A stretch of DNA of 64,000 bases from Pseudomonas karstica (GTDB taxonomy: Bacteria; Pseudomonadota; Gammaproteobacteria; Pseudomonadales; Pseudomonadaceae): assembly GCF_009707515.1 (NCBI RefSeq), contig NZ_WLYI01000019.1, forward strand, positions 59,017 through 123,016. Reading direction: 5' to 3'. The notes under the pieces were generated by a model that saw only the letters and a program-made list of their open reading frames with translations, did no database searches and was not told the origin of the DNA. Made by a program: the position numbers and the translations under genes. This document shows, one piece after another, positions 18,817 to 28,280 of the stretch; positions within the stretch are counted from its first letter, which is position 1; every line of letters starts with the position of its first letter.

Positions 18817-19151
18817 CGAAGAATTCCCCTAATTGATGGTCTTGTATATTGGCAAAACACACGGATCATGCCCGCTGGTGTTGGGTGGGGATCTTGGAGA
18901 TCAGATATTTCAGCCGGGTTGCTGCAATATAAAGATTTTGTTACACGGGAACTTTCTTATAGCGACTGGAAATAAGCTCCACGCCACGCCCCGTAAGCGT
19001 CTCACCCAAAAAATCGCTAAAAATGGCAGGTGAAATAAAGTGTAAAAACCCTGTCAGAACTGAAATACTTTTTGCTTAACCGATTTTTTGGCAAAAAAAA
19101 GCCCACATCTGCAATCAGCGCGGGCTTGGGTAACATTGTGAAAATTGCCAG
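18817..19151. other. AT-rich intergenic region with a terminator
   Basis: 335 bases without a gene between the porin start and the end of the anti-sigma gene. The porin-proximal half is AT-rich and must hold its promoter, but no well-spaced -35/-10 pair stands out. On the minus strand a hairpin with arms AGCCCGC and GTGGGCT at about 19100-19127 is followed by eight T residues (19099-19092), a terminator for the sigma/anti-sigma operon. Confidence 0.6.
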
Positions 19152-19388
19152 TTATGAGGAAGCTCGGAAGCGCTCCGTGGCCAAGCGTTCAGCCAACTCG
19201 TCGACACCCGGCACAGGCGGTTCGGGCATGATCCGCAAGGTGGCTTGCAGCAAGCGCATCTGGCGGATAAAGCGCCGGCACCTGGGGCAGAACATCAAGT
19301 GATGACGCATCAGCAGACGCTCGCGAAAGGTCAATTGCCCATCGAGATAGTCACTGGAACGTGCCACTTGTTCTTTACAGGTCAACAT
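19152..19388 (-). CDS. Zinc-finger anti-sigma factor, soluble
   Basis: A 78-residue protein with the ZAS/zf-HC2 motif His-x3-Cys-x2-Cys (RHHLMFCPRC) plus an early Cys and a conserved YLDGQLTFRERLLM helix. Such proteins bind and silence a partner ECF sigma factor; zinc release or oxidation can free it. There is no membrane segment, so this one should be cytoplasmic. Its ATG overlaps the end of the sigma gene by seven bases (19382-19388), which couples their translation and supports the pairing. Confidence 0.85.
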   Translation of the reverse strand: MLTCKEQVARSSDYLDGQLTFRERLLMRHHLMFCPRCRRFIRQMRLLQATLRIMPEPPVPGVDELAERLATERFRASS

Positions 19389-19996
19389 TCGCCGGTCTCC
19401 TCAAAATGCTCAACTGTGGCGAAGACTTTAAGCCGTGCCCGATGTAACAGCACACGAACATTGGAGAGCGAAAGCGTCAGAAGATTACAGATTTCTTCCA
19501 ATTCCAGTCCCTGGCGTTCGCGCAGCAGCAACACGCTGCTTTGCAACTCGGACAGGCTCAACAACGTGTGCTCCAGGCACTCGCGCAATTCATTCTCGGT
19601 AAGCAACGCCTCAGGCGTGTCCTGGTGCCAGGCAAAGGGTGCGATCAGCCAATGGCCATCATCCGGCACAAAACGATCATCACCGATGGTTCCATGGGGT
19701 GCCGGCAAGTCATCCAGCAGGACTTCCCGCCGATTCTGCTTGTAACGGCCCTTTGCAGCGTTGGCCGTGATGGTCAGCAGCCAGGTCTTGAGGCTGGAAC
19801 GCCCCTCGAATTTCCCCAGGCTGCGCACCACCGAGAGCCACGCATCCTGCACCACTTCATCGACGTGGCGCTGGCCAACAATGGCATAAGCGACAGCGCG
19901 CATGGCGCTCTGGTAGGTGTTGACCAATTCCTTGTAGGCCATCTGCTCACCCTTGAGCAGTCGTTCAAGCAGGTACGAGTCGTCCGCTGCTGCCAT
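19382..19996 (-). CDS. ECF RNA polymerase sigma factor
   Basis: A 204-residue sigma-70-family factor of the extracytoplasmic-function class. Region 2 (YKELVNTYQSAMRAVAYAIV, then HVDEVVQDAWLSVVRSLGKF and LKTWLLTITANAAKGRYKQN) and region 4 (LSELQSSVLLLRERQGLELE then EEICNLLTLSLSNVRVLLHR) are complete. A linker of about 50 residues, longer than usual and rich in Asp, Pro and His, lies between. It is followed at once by its predicted anti-sigma factor. The signal and regulon are unknown; the porin and FabH-like gene on either side are candidate targets. Confidence 0.92.
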   Translation of the reverse strand: MAAADDSYLLERLLKGEQMAYKELVNTYQSAMRAVAYAIVGQRHVDEVVQDAWLSVVRSLGKFEGRSSLKTWLLTITANAAKGRYKQNRREVLLDDLPAPHGTIGDDRFVPDDGHWLIAPFAWHQDTPEALLTENELRECLEHTLLSLSELQSSVLLLRERQGLELEEICNLLTLSLSNVRVLLHRARLKVFATVEHFEETGEC

Positions 19997-20068
19997 TCAA
20001 GACCTCGGTAATAACACTTACATATCAAGATAGGAACAGGCTCAATAAACCATCGCCAGCCAGTTCAA

Positions 20069-21190
20069 TCAGCGCTTGCGCAAAATCACGCTACCAATCG
20101 AATAGCCCGCACCAAACGAGCTGAGCACTGCCACGGCACCGCCGGGCAAGTCATCCTGGTAGGTGTGAAACGCAATCACCGATCCGGCCGAACTGGTATT
20201 GGCGTAAGTATCGAGAATCACCGGTGCTTCTTCCTCCGTGGCCTCGCGGCCCAGCAGTTTCTTGACGATCAGGTGGTTCATGCTCAGGTTGGCCTGGTGC
20301 AGCCAGAAACGTTTTACGTCGGCCACATTCAACTGATTTTCCGCCAGGTGCACACCGATCAATTCGGCGACCATCGGGCAGACATCACGGAAGACTTTGC
20401 GGCCCTCTTGCACGAACAACTTGTCCGGCGCACCGACTCCCTCTTGCGCCGCACGGTTGAGGAAACCGAAATTGTTGCGGATGTTATTGGAGAACGTGGT
20501 CAGCAACTTGGTGCTGACCACGTCGAACTGATACTTGGAGGTGGCCAGGTCGGCCCGCTCAAGCACCACCGCCGTGGCCGCATCACCGAAGATGAAGTGG
20601 CTGTCACGGTCGCGGAAGTTCAGGTGACCGGTACAGACTTCCGGGCTGACCACCAGGATCGCCCGGGCCTGGCCCAGCTGGATGCTGTTGCAGGCGGCCT
20701 GGATGCCGAAGGTCGCCGAGGAACAGGCCACGTTCATGTCGAAGCCAAAACCCTGGATGCCCAATGCTTCCTGGACTTCGATGGCAATGGCCGGATAGGC
20801 CCGTTGCAGGTTGGAGCAGGCAACGATCACCGCGTCGATGTCGGCGGCAGTCTTGCCGGCACGCTGCAAGGCTTGCTCGGCGGCACCGGCAGCCATCTGG
20901 CAGAGGATCGACCACTCGTCGTTGGAACGCTCGGGCAGGCGCGGCGTCATGCGCTGGGGGTCAAGAATGCCAGCCTTGTCCATGACAAACCGGCTCTTGA
21001 TACCCGAGGCCTTTTCGATAAAAGCGGCGCTGGATTCAGTCAGTGCCTGCACCTCACCGCGCTCGATGGCTGCGGCGTTGTCCAGGTTGAACTGTTGCAC
21101 GTAAGTATTGAAAGACTGCACCAGCTCTTCGTTGGAGATGCTGTTGGCCGGGGTGTACAGGCCTGTGCCGCTGATGACGACGTTATGCAC
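20069..21190 (-). CDS. 3-oxoacyl-ACP synthase III-like condensing enzyme
   Basis: A 373-residue thiolase-fold enzyme of the FabH class with the complete Cys-His-Asn triad: Cys156 in NVACSSATFG, His298 in LHQAN and Asn331 in YANTSSAGS. FabH enzymes condense acyl-CoA with malonyl-ACP. The long N-terminal insertion (residues 25-60) and the gene order beside an ECF sigma factor and hrpA recall P. aeruginosa PA3286, which I remember as channelling octanoyl-CoA from beta-oxidation into fatty-acid synthesis. The end -SVILRKR is typical. Two inverted repeats lie just upstream. Confidence 0.88.
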   Translation of the reverse strand: MHNVVISGTGLYTPANSISNEELVQSFNTYVQQFNLDNAAAIERGEVQALTESSAAFIEKASGIKSRFVMDKAGILDPQRMTPRLPERSNDEWSILCQMAAGAAEQALQRAGKTAADIDAVIVACSNLQRAYPAIAIEVQEALGIQGFGFDMNVACSSATFGIQAACNSIQLGQARAILVVSPEVCTGHLNFRDRDSHFIFGDAATAVVLERADLATSKYQFDVVSTKLLTTFSNNIRNNFGFLNRAAQEGVGAPDKLFVQEGRKVFRDVCPMVAELIGVHLAENQLNVADVKRFWLHQANLSMNHLIVKKLLGREATEEEAPVILDTYANTSSAGSVIAFHTYQDDLPGGAVAVLSSFGAGYSIGSVILRKR

Positions 21191-21204
21191 GGTCGTTCCT
21201 CTAA

Positions 21205-21242
21205 ATCTGTTCAGACAGATGGCATTGGTACCGTCGTACCAA
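21205..21242. promoter_or_regulatory. Two adjacent inverted repeats, candidate operators
   Basis: ATCTGT-TCAG-ACAGAT (21205-21220) and TTGGTAC-CGTC-GTACCAA (21225-21242) are both perfect and lie 15-52 bases upstream of the FabH-like start, where a promoter should be. The symmetry suits a dimeric repressor of the TetR type; no regulator gene is adjacent. Confidence 0.55.
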
Positions 21243-21414
21243 GCCGTAAGTAGTTTAACTCCGTCCGGCGGATATCAAACTGGAAACGCTTTATTCCATC
21301 GCGCCGTGGCTGCACAGCCTTATGTCGACGATCCCGGCATTTATAAGCGCGAAGTTTGCCATAAAGCCGGGGTTTTAGCGCCATTTGCAAAGCGTCTCCA
21401 TCCCCGGAGTGTGG

Positions 21415-24400
21415 TCACGCCTCCACCTGGCTCCACTGCTTGCTTAAACGCTTGTCGGAAATCGGCACCTTGGTACCCAATTGCTGAGCAAACAATGACA
21501 CTCGGTACTCCTCCAACCACCAGCGATAGAGTTCAAGCTGAGGGTCGCGCTTGCCTTCCTGGGCGTGCTTGTTCAGGCGAGCCTGGTACTGGCTCCATAG
21601 CCCGCCCAACTCGGTACTCCAGACTCGGTCCTTCTGTACCTGGCTCGGCAGTTTCTCCAGGCGCAACTCGATGGCCTTGAGAAAACGCGGCAACTCCTTG
21701 AACCACTGGGCTGGAGTCTCGCGCACAAAGCCCGGGTACACCAGGTTGCTCAGTTGCTGCTTGATATCATTGAGCGCCACAGCCTGGGCCAGGTCAATCT
21801 TGCCTTTGAAGCGTTTTTGCAGACCGTGCCACAGTTTCAGCACCTCAAGGGTCAAACGCGCCAGGCGTTCGGCGTGTTCGGTCCAACTGCCCCGCTTGCG
21901 CTCGGCCAGGGCAGCCAGGCCGGCACCATCCCGAGGCAGGCTGTCTTCACCTTCCAGGACACAGCTGTCGAGACTGGCCAACAGAATATCTTCCACCAGA
22001 GCATCGATACGCCCCAGCTCGCGGTACATCAGCCCCAACTCGGTCAGGCCCGGCAACTTGCTCCGCAGGAACTTTGCCGGCTCGGCCAGTTGTTGCATCA
22101 GCAACCGTTGCAAGGCTCGGCGGTGCTGGAACTCGGCTTCGGCGGCGGTGGAGAAACGCCCTTCCTTGACCGTGCCGTTTTCTTCCACTAACGCCGGGTA
22201 GACCGTCATCGATAACCCGGCAATCTTCTGTTGGGTTTTCTCGGCCACGGCGGCGAAAACCTTGGCCTCCACCGGCTGCTGGCTTTTCGCGGTCTGCGGC
22301 ACGGCCAAAGCCGCCTGGCTGGCTTCGGCAAAACGCGCCGTCAACTCGGCCAGGTCACGGCCCTCACCCAGGAACTTGCCCTGGCCATCGACCACTTCGA
22401 GATTCATCTTCAGGTGGTTTTCCACCTGTTGGGCAGCTTCGGCCCAGGCTTCATCACTGACCCGCGCTCCGGTCATGCGCAACAACTCGCGCCCCAGCGC
22501 CTGAGGCAACGAGCCCTCGGCGAACTCGATACGCTGCAGCGCCGCCTTGACGAAGTCCGGTACCGGTACGAAGTTCTTGCGCAGGGCCTTGGGCAAGTTG
22601 CGCACCAGGGCAATGCACTTCGCCTCGATCACCCCCGGTACCAGCCACTCCAGGCGTTCGGCAGGCAATGCCGGTAACAGCGGTGCCGGCACGCGCAAGG
22701 TCACGCCATCGCGGGGGTGGTTGGGTTCGAAGTGATAACTCAAGGCCAGGGCCAGATCGCCCAGGTGCAAGGTGTCCGGGTAATGCGCGGCGGTGACTTC
22801 ACTGGCTTCGCGGGCCAGCACGTCTTCCTCTCGCATGATCAACAATTGCGGATCTTTCTGGCTGTTGATCTTGTACCAGCTGTCGAAAGTCGCCGTCTGA
22901 TGAATCTCCGCCGGCAGGCGCGCGTCGTAGAAGGCGAACAACGTTTCTTCGTCCGCCAGGATGTCGCGCCGGCGCGCCTTGGCTTCCAGTTCGTCGAGCT
23001 GCTCCAGCAGCAGCGTATTAGCCGCCAGGCACTTGGCCCGGGACTGAATTTCGCCCCGCACCAGGCCTTCACGGATAAATAGCTCGCGGGAGGTGACCGG
23101 ATCAATCGGCCCATAATGCACTGGCCGGCGACCAACAATGATTAACCCGAACAGCGTGATCTGTTCAAAGGCAACGACCTGGCCGCGCTTCTTCTCCCAA
23201 TGAGGCTCGAAGTGGTTTTTCTTGATCAGGTGCCCAGCCAACGGCTCGATCCAGTCGGCGTCGATCTTGGCCACCATCCGCGCGTAGAGCTTGGTGGTTT
23301 CCACCAGTTCGGCGGCCATCAACCATTGCGGGCGCTTCTTGCCGATGCCCGACGAAGGGTGAATCCAGAAGCGCCGCTGACGCGCGCCCAGGTAGTCACC
23401 GTCTTCGGTCTTCTGGCCGATCTGGCTCAACAAGCCGGACAGCACCGCTTTGTGCAGTTTTGGGAAGTCCGCCGGTTCTTTGTTGACGGTCAACTGCATG
23501 TCACGGCAGATCAGGCTCAACTGGCGATGGGAGTCGCGCCACTCGCGCAGGCGCAGGTAGTTGAGGAAGTTCTTGCGGCACCAGTTGCGTAGTGGGCTGG
23601 CGGTCAATGCCTGGCGCTGTTCTTCAAAACCACGCCATAGATTCACCAACCCGGCGAAGTCCGAGTCTGGGTCTTTCCATTGCGCATGAGCCTGGTCAGC
23701 GGCTTGCTGGCGCTCCGGCGGGCGCTCGCGCGGGTCCTGGATCGACATGGCGCTGGCCACAATCAACACTTCCTGCAAGCTGCCGAGCTTGGCCGCTTCC
23801 AGCAGCATGCGGCCCATGCGCGGGTCCACCGGCAAACGCGCCAGTTGCCGGCCCAATGGGGTCAACTGGCTGTTACGGTCCACTGCCGACAGCTCTTGCA
23901 GCAGGTTGAAACCATCACTGATGGCCTTGCCGTCCGGCGGTTCGATAAACGGGAAATCGGTGATTTCGCCCAGGCGCAGGTGCAGCATCTGCAGGATCAC
24001 AGCGGCAAGGTTGGTGCGCAGGATTTCCGGGTCGGTAAATTCCGGGCGCCCGATAAAATCCTCTTCGCTGAACAGCCGCACGCAGATGCCCGGCTCGACC
24101 CGCCCGCAACGGCCTTTACGCTGGTTGGCGCTGGCCTGGGAGATCGCTTCGATCGGCAAGCGCTGGACCTTGGCGCGATAGCTATAGCGGCTGATACGCG
24201 CGGTGCCGCTGTCGATCACGTAGCGAATGCCCGGCACCGTCAGCGACGTTTCCGCAACGTTGGTCGCCAGTACCACGCGCCTGCCTGGGTGCGACTGGAA
24301 AATCCGCTGCTGTTCGGCCGGCGACAACCGTGCGTACAGCGGCAGGATTTCAGTGTGCTTGAGCTGGGCCTTGCGCAACATATCGGCAGCGTCGCGAATC

Positions 24401-25326
24401 TCCCGCTCACCGGGTAGAAACACCAGCACATCCCCGGGGCTGCGACGTTCGCTGCGCTCAAACGCGGCGATTTCATCGAGGGTGGCGAGGATCGCCTGGT
24501 CCACGGTCAAGTCGTCCTCAACGCGGTTGCCCTCCTCATCCTGCTCCAGGGTCAGCGGGCGGTACCAGGTTTCCACCGGGAAGGTCCGACCGGACACCTC
24601 GACAATCGGCGCATCGTTGAAGTGCTTGGAAAACCGCTCCAGGTCGATAGTGGCCGAGGTAATGATGACTTTCAGGTCCGGACGACGTGGCAGCAGGGTT
24701 TTCAGGTAGCCCAGCAGGAAGTCGATATTAAGGCTGCGTTCGTGGGCTTCGTCGACGATGATCGTGTCGTAGCGCTCGAGGTAGCGGTCATTCTGGGTTT
24801 CTGCCAGCAGGATGCCGTCAGTCATCAGTTTTATCAGGGTGTTGGAATCGCTCTGATCCTCGAACCGCACCTGATAGCCCACCAGCGCCCCCAGCGGCGT
24901 GGCCAATTCCTCCGCGACCCGGCTCGCCACACTGCGTGCGGCAATCCGCCGTGGCTGGGTATGACCGATCAGGCCGTATTGGCCACGACCAATTTCCAGG
25001 CAGATTTTCGGCAACTGGGTGGTTTTGCCCGACCCGGTCTCACCGGCAATGATCAACACCTGATGCTTGAGCAGTGCGTCCTTGATCTCATCACGCTTGG
25101 CCGCAATCGGCAGGCTGTCGTCGTAACGAATCAGTGGCAGGCTGGCACGCCGCGCCGTGACCTGGGCGCAGGAAGCCTGCATGCGTGCCACCCACTGCGC
25201 CAGCTTGTCTTCATCGGGCTTCTTGCGCAGCTCAAGCAACTGCCGACGCAACCGGTGGCGGTCGGCGAGCATGGCGTGATCGAGGTTTTTCAGCAGTTGG
25301 TCGATAGCGGGCGCTTGGTCAGTCAT
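21415..25326 (-). CDS. hrpA: ATP-dependent RNA helicase HrpA
   Basis: A 1303-residue DEAH-box RNA helicase, the full length of HrpA. Walker A GETGSGKT is at 95-102 and the DEAH box at 192-195 (VDEAHERSLN). The RecA2 motifs TNVAETSLTVPG and QRKGRCGRVEPG follow, then the winged-helix, ratchet and OB-fold regions, and the long DUF3418 C-terminal domain of HrpA. It acts on mRNA and ribosomes. No neighbour is on the same strand within 125 bases, so it is probably transcribed alone. Confidence 0.96.
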   Translation of the reverse strand: MTDQAPAIDQLLKNLDHAMLADRHRLRRQLLELRKKPDEDKLAQWVARMQASCAQVTARRASLPLIRYDDSLPIAAKRDEIKDALLKHQVLIIAGETGSGKTTQLPKICLEIGRGQYGLIGHTQPRRIAARSVASRVAEELATPLGALVGYQVRFEDQSDSNTLIKLMTDGILLAETQNDRYLERYDTIIVDEAHERSLNIDFLLGYLKTLLPRRPDLKVIITSATIDLERFSKHFNDAPIVEVSGRTFPVETWYRPLTLEQDEEGNRVEDDLTVDQAILATLDEIAAFERSERRSPGDVLVFLPGEREIRDAADMLRKAQLKHTEILPLYARLSPAEQQRIFQSHPGRRVVLATNVAETSLTVPGIRYVIDSGTARISRYSYRAKVQRLPIEAISQASANQRKGRCGRVEPGICVRLFSEEDFIGRPEFTDPEILRTNLAAVILQMLHLRLGEITDFPFIEPPDGKAISDGFNLLQELSAVDRNSQLTPLGRQLARLPVDPRMGRMLLEAAKLGSLQEVLIVASAMSIQDPRERPPERQQAADQAHAQWKDPDSDFAGLVNLWRGFEEQRQALTASPLRNWCRKNFLNYLRLREWRDSHRQLSLICRDMQLTVNKEPADFPKLHKAVLSGLLSQIGQKTEDGDYLGARQRRFWIHPSSGIGKKRPQWLMAAELVETTKLYARMVAKIDADWIEPLAGHLIKKNHFEPHWEKKRGQVVAFEQITLFGLIIVGRRPVHYGPIDPVTSRELFIREGLVRGEIQSRAKCLAANTLLLEQLDELEAKARRRDILADEETLFAFYDARLPAEIHQTATFDSWYKINSQKDPQLLIMREEDVLAREASEVTAAHYPDTLHLGDLALALSYHFEPNHPRDGVTLRVPAPLLPALPAERLEWLVPGVIEAKCIALVRNLPKALRKNFVPVPDFVKAALQRIEFAEGSLPQALGRELLRMTGARVSDEAWAEAAQQVENHLKMNLEVVDGQGKFLGEGRDLAELTARFAEASQAALAVPQTAKSQQPVEAKVFAAVAEKTQQKIAGLSMTVYPALVEENGTVKEGRFSTAAEAEFQHRRALQRLLMQQLAEPAKFLRSKLPGLTELGLMYRELGRIDALVEDILLASLDSCVLEGEDSLPRDGAGLAALAERKRGSWTEHAERLARLTLEVLKLWHGLQKRFKGKIDLAQAVALNDIKQQLSNLVYPGFVRETPAQWFKELPRFLKAIELRLEKLPSQVQKDRVWSTELGGLWSQYQARLNKHAQEGKRDPQLELYRWWLEEYRVSLFAQQLGTKVPISDKRLSKQWSQVEA

Positions 25327-25379
25327 CAGGTACGTAAAGGTCGTCTATTTATGCAGGGGGGCGATTGTGGCAGAAAAGC

Positions 25380-25450
25380 AGCGGCAAGCGGCAAGCTTCA
25401 AGCGGCAAGTAAACGCGGATTGGCTTTTGGCTTGAGGCGTGAAGCTTCAG
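25380..25450. repeat. Short inverted repeat between hrpA and aceK
   Basis: AAGCTTCAAGC (25393-25403) faces GCTTGAGGCGTGAAGCTT (about 25430-25447), giving an imperfect hairpin; GCGGCAAG occurs three times in the left arm. Such GCTTGAAGCTTGCCGC repeats are common between Pseudomonas genes. It lies after the aceK stop and may end that transcript. Confidence 0.5.
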
Positions 25451-27166
25451 CTATAGCTGCACTTTACGCCGATACGGGAATACATCGATCACCTTCCCTG
25501 CCCGAATCGCTTCTTGCAGGCCTTTCCAGTAGTCGGCGTTGTACAACTCGCCGTGCAACTGATCAAACAATCGGCGCTGGGCGGCGTCGGCAAACAGGAA
25601 CGGTGGAAACTCTTCGGGGAACACATCCAATGGCCCGATGGAATACCAGGGCTCCGAGGCCATTTCATCTTCCGGGGTGCGCGGGAGCGGGATGTGACGG
25701 AAGTTGGCTTCGGTCAGGAAACAGATTTCGTCGTAGTCATAAAACACCACGCGCCCGTGACGGGTGACGCCGAAGTTCTTCAGCAGCATGTCGCCAGGGA
25801 AGATGTTAGCCGCTGCCAATTGCTTGATTGCCAGGCCGTAGTCTTCCAGGGCTTCGCGTACCTGAGCCTCATTGGCGTTTTCCAGATAAAGGTTGAGCGG
25901 GGTCATCCGCCGCTCGGTCCAGCAGTGGCGGATCAGTACGCTATCGCCTTCGACTTCGACGGTGCCGGCCGCCACTTCGAGCAGTTCGGCCAGGCATTCC
26001 GGCTCGAACTTGCTCAAGGGGAAGCGGAAGTCGGCGAACTCCTGGGTATCGGCCATGCGCCCGACGCGGTCGACGCTTTTCACCAGGCGGTACTTCTCGA
26101 TCACCGTGGCGCGGCTGACGTTTTTCGACGGAGAGAAACGGTCCTTGATGATCTTGAACACGGTATTGAAGCCCGGCAGGGTAAACACGCTCATGACCAT
26201 GCCACGCACGCCCGGCGCCATGATGAACTGGTCGTCGGTGGTGGCCAGGTGGTTGATCAGGGCACGGTAGAACTCGGACTTGCCGTGTTTGTAGAAGCCG
26301 ATGGAGGTATAGAGCTCAGCAATGTGCTTGCCCGGCAGAATACGTTTGAGGAAGCCGATAAATTCCGCGGGTACCGGCACGTCCACCATGAAATAAGAGC
26401 GCGTGAACGAGAAGATGATCGACACATCGGCTTCGTCGGTGATCAGGGCGTCGATCTGGATACCCCGCCCCTCGAGGTGTAACAACGGAATCACCAGCGG
26501 CCACTGCTCGTCCCGCGTGTAGATGCGCCCGACCAGGTACGCCCCTTTGTTGCGATAAAGCACCGAGGAAAACAGCTCGACGTTAAGTTCCGGGTCCTTG
26601 CACACCCAGTCCGGCAGGTTCTCGCGCAACTGCGTTTCCAGGCGACGCAGGTCCGCCGGCAAATCGGCATAGGGTTCACTGAAGCTGTAATCGGCAAACA
26701 CCTGCTCAAGCATGCCGGGCAATTTGCCTTGGGGCTTGTAGGTGCGGGTTTGCGCGGCTCGGGCTCGACGCAGGCTCGGCCGGGTGGTGTGGATGAACAT
26801 GCAGCCGTCGCTGATCAGGTCATGGCTGAACAGCCCGCAAAAGGTCGAGTTGTACCAGGTCTCGGACAGCTCATCATCAAAGCGCAGGTCGATCAGGCTG
26901 ATGTAGGCGTTTTTCACCAACGGCCACGCGGCGATGTCGAGCAGTGACGCCTCCTCGAAGCTGGCCCGCAGACGTGCGATAACCTCGCTGACTTTTTCCT
27001 CGTAGAGGTTGATACGCGCCGCCGACGCCGCCTGTCCCAACTGCCACTGGGCCTTTTCGAAACGCTCCCTGGCGCCGTCAGTGATCTGGCGGAAATGCTC
27101 GCGGTAATCGTCGAAGCCGTCGAGGATCATCTGTGCAATGTCGAGGGCGGGCGTTTGCTGCGGCAT
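25451..27166 (-). CDS. aceK: Isocitrate dehydrogenase kinase/phosphatase
   Basis: A 571-residue bifunctional enzyme that phosphorylates and dephosphorylates isocitrate dehydrogenase, setting the split between the TCA cycle and the glyoxylate bypass. The full family length is present, with the kinase-like C-terminal lobe: [20 protein letters not shown] (ATP loop), then [20 protein letters not shown] with [11 protein letters not shown] carrying the catalytic and metal-binding aspartates. The start at 27166 ([13 protein letters not shown]) has AGAGG eight bases upstream. In Pseudomonas aceK is usually separate from aceA and aceB, as here. Confidence 0.95.
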   Translation of the reverse strand: MPQQTPALDIAQMILDGFDDYREHFRQITDGARERFEKAQWQLGQAASAARINLYEEKVSEVIARLRASFEEASLLDIAAWPLVKNAYISLIDLRFDDELSETWYNSTFCGLFSHDLISDGCMFIHTTRPSLRRARAAQTRTYKPQGKLPGMLEQVFADYSFSEPYADLPADLRRLETQLRENLPDWVCKDPELNVELFSSVLYRNKGAYLVGRIYTRDEQWPLVIPLLHLEGRGIQIDALITDEADVSIIFSFTRSYFMVDVPVPAEFIGFLKRILPGKHIAELYTSIGFYKHGKSEFYRALINHLATTDDQFIMAPGVRGMVMSVFTLPGFNTVFKIIKDRFSPSKNVSRATVIEKYRLVKSVDRVGRMADTQEFADFRFPLSKFEPECLAELLEVAAGTVEVEGDSVLIRHCWTERRMTPLNLYLENANEAQVREALEDYGLAIKQLAAANIFPGDMLLKNFGVTRHGRVVFYDYDEICFLTEANFRHIPLPRTPEDEMASEPWYSIGPLDVFPEEFPPFLFADAAQRRLFDQLHGELYNADYWKGLQEAIRAGKVIDVFPYRRKVQL

Positions 27167-27386
27167 AAGGGAAACCTCTGCGGGCACTTGGAAGACCTGA
27201 GCTTAGCCAGTACAGGAGGACAGGAGAAGGTCATTTTGAAGCCGGTGTTGCTCATTCCGGGTCTGTCGCAACTGGCAGCGGCCCCACTGGCCTGGCGATC
27301 CGATTTGTTCTGTGATTAATGGATTAGCAATTGTTTCAGTCTGCTCGGTAGGCAACACTCCCATTCCGTTCAAATAGGAGTATTCC

Positions 27387-28280
27387 GTGAGACCTGTCGA
27401 CACCTTGCACCTGCTGGTGCTGGCCGCTATCTGGGGCGCGAGCTTTCTGTTCATGCGGATCATCGCGCCTGAGATCGGCACGATCCCCACGGCATTCTTC
27501 CGGGTGTCGATTGCCGCCACCGGCCTGTTGGTGATCCTGGCGATGATGCGGATACGCTGGAACTTCCAGGGCAAGTTCAAGACCGTCCTGCTGCTGGGGG
27601 TGATCAACTCGGGGATTCCCGCGACCATGTATTCAGTGGCCGCCCAGGTATTACCGGCCGGTTATTCAGCGATATTCAATGCGACGACGCCGTTGATGGG
27701 GGTACTGATTGGCGGGCTGTTTTTCAGCGAGCGCCTGACGCCGTCCAAGGTCATCGGTGTCTGCCTGGGACTATTCGGCGTCGGCATCCTGACCCGCGCC
27801 GGCCCTATGGCGTTCGACATGCAACTGTTGATGGGAGCCCTGGCCTGCTTGCTGGCGACCACTTGCTACGGTTTCGCCGGGTTCCTGGCCAGGCGCTGGC
27901 TTGATCAACGGGGTGGCCTCGACAGTCGCCTGTCAGCCTTGGGCAGCATGCTGGGTGCCACGTTGTTCCTGTTGCCCTGGTTTGCCTGGAGCGCAATCAG
28001 CCAGCCGCCAGCCAGTTGGGGTGGTTGGCAGGTGTGGCTGTCATTGCTGGGATTGGGGCTGGTGTGCACAGCTTTTGCCTACATCCTGTACTTCCGCTTG
28101 CTGTCATCCATTGGGCCGGTGAAGTCGATGACCGTCACTTTCATGATTCCGCCGTTCGGCGTGTTGTGGGGGGCATTGCTGCTGGATGAACCGCTGTCCA
28201 TGGCTCATCTGTACGGCGCAGCGTTGATTGCAGGGGCACTGTGGCTGGTGCTCAGGCCCGGAAAAACAGCCAACCCGTAG
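27387..28280 (+). CDS. EamA/DMT-family transporter
   Basis: A 297-residue inner-membrane carrier with ten hydrophobic segments in two EamA repeats (LVLAAIWGASFLFMRIIAPE at the start, LGLVCTAFAYILYFRLLSSI and later segments in the second half). The GTG start at 27387 is preceded by AGGAG. The stop codon TAG (28278-28280) is part of the first GTAGCC of a REPIN array, so the repeat sets the end of the protein. The substrate is unknown. Confidence 0.87.
   Translation: MRPVDTLHLLVLAAIWGASFLFMRIIAPEIGTIPTAFFRVSIAATGLLVILAMMRIRWNFQGKFKTVLLLGVINSGIPATMYSVAAQVLPAGYSAIFNATTPLMGVLIGGLFFSERLTPSKVIGVCLGLFGVGILTRAGPMAFDMQLLMGALACLLATTCYGFAGFLARRWLDQRGGLDSRLSALGSMLGATLFLLPWFAWSAISQPPASWGGWQVWLSLLGLGLVCTAFAYILYFRLLSSIGPVKSMTVTFMIPPFGVLWGALLLDEPLSMAHLYGAALIAGALWLVLRPGKTANP

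Noticed and set aside
17494..18975. 493-residue frame opposite the porin gene
   Set aside because: Shadow of a GC-rich gene; the porin frame has signal peptide, barrel pattern and terminator. Similar long shadows oppose the helicase (6036-7439), moxR/DUF748 (33371-34879) and ptrB (41603-42982).
18817..19075. Pho box before the OprO/OprP-like porin
   Set aside because: The nearest match, CTGTCAGAACTGAAAT near 19050, is on the wrong strand, far away and imperfect.
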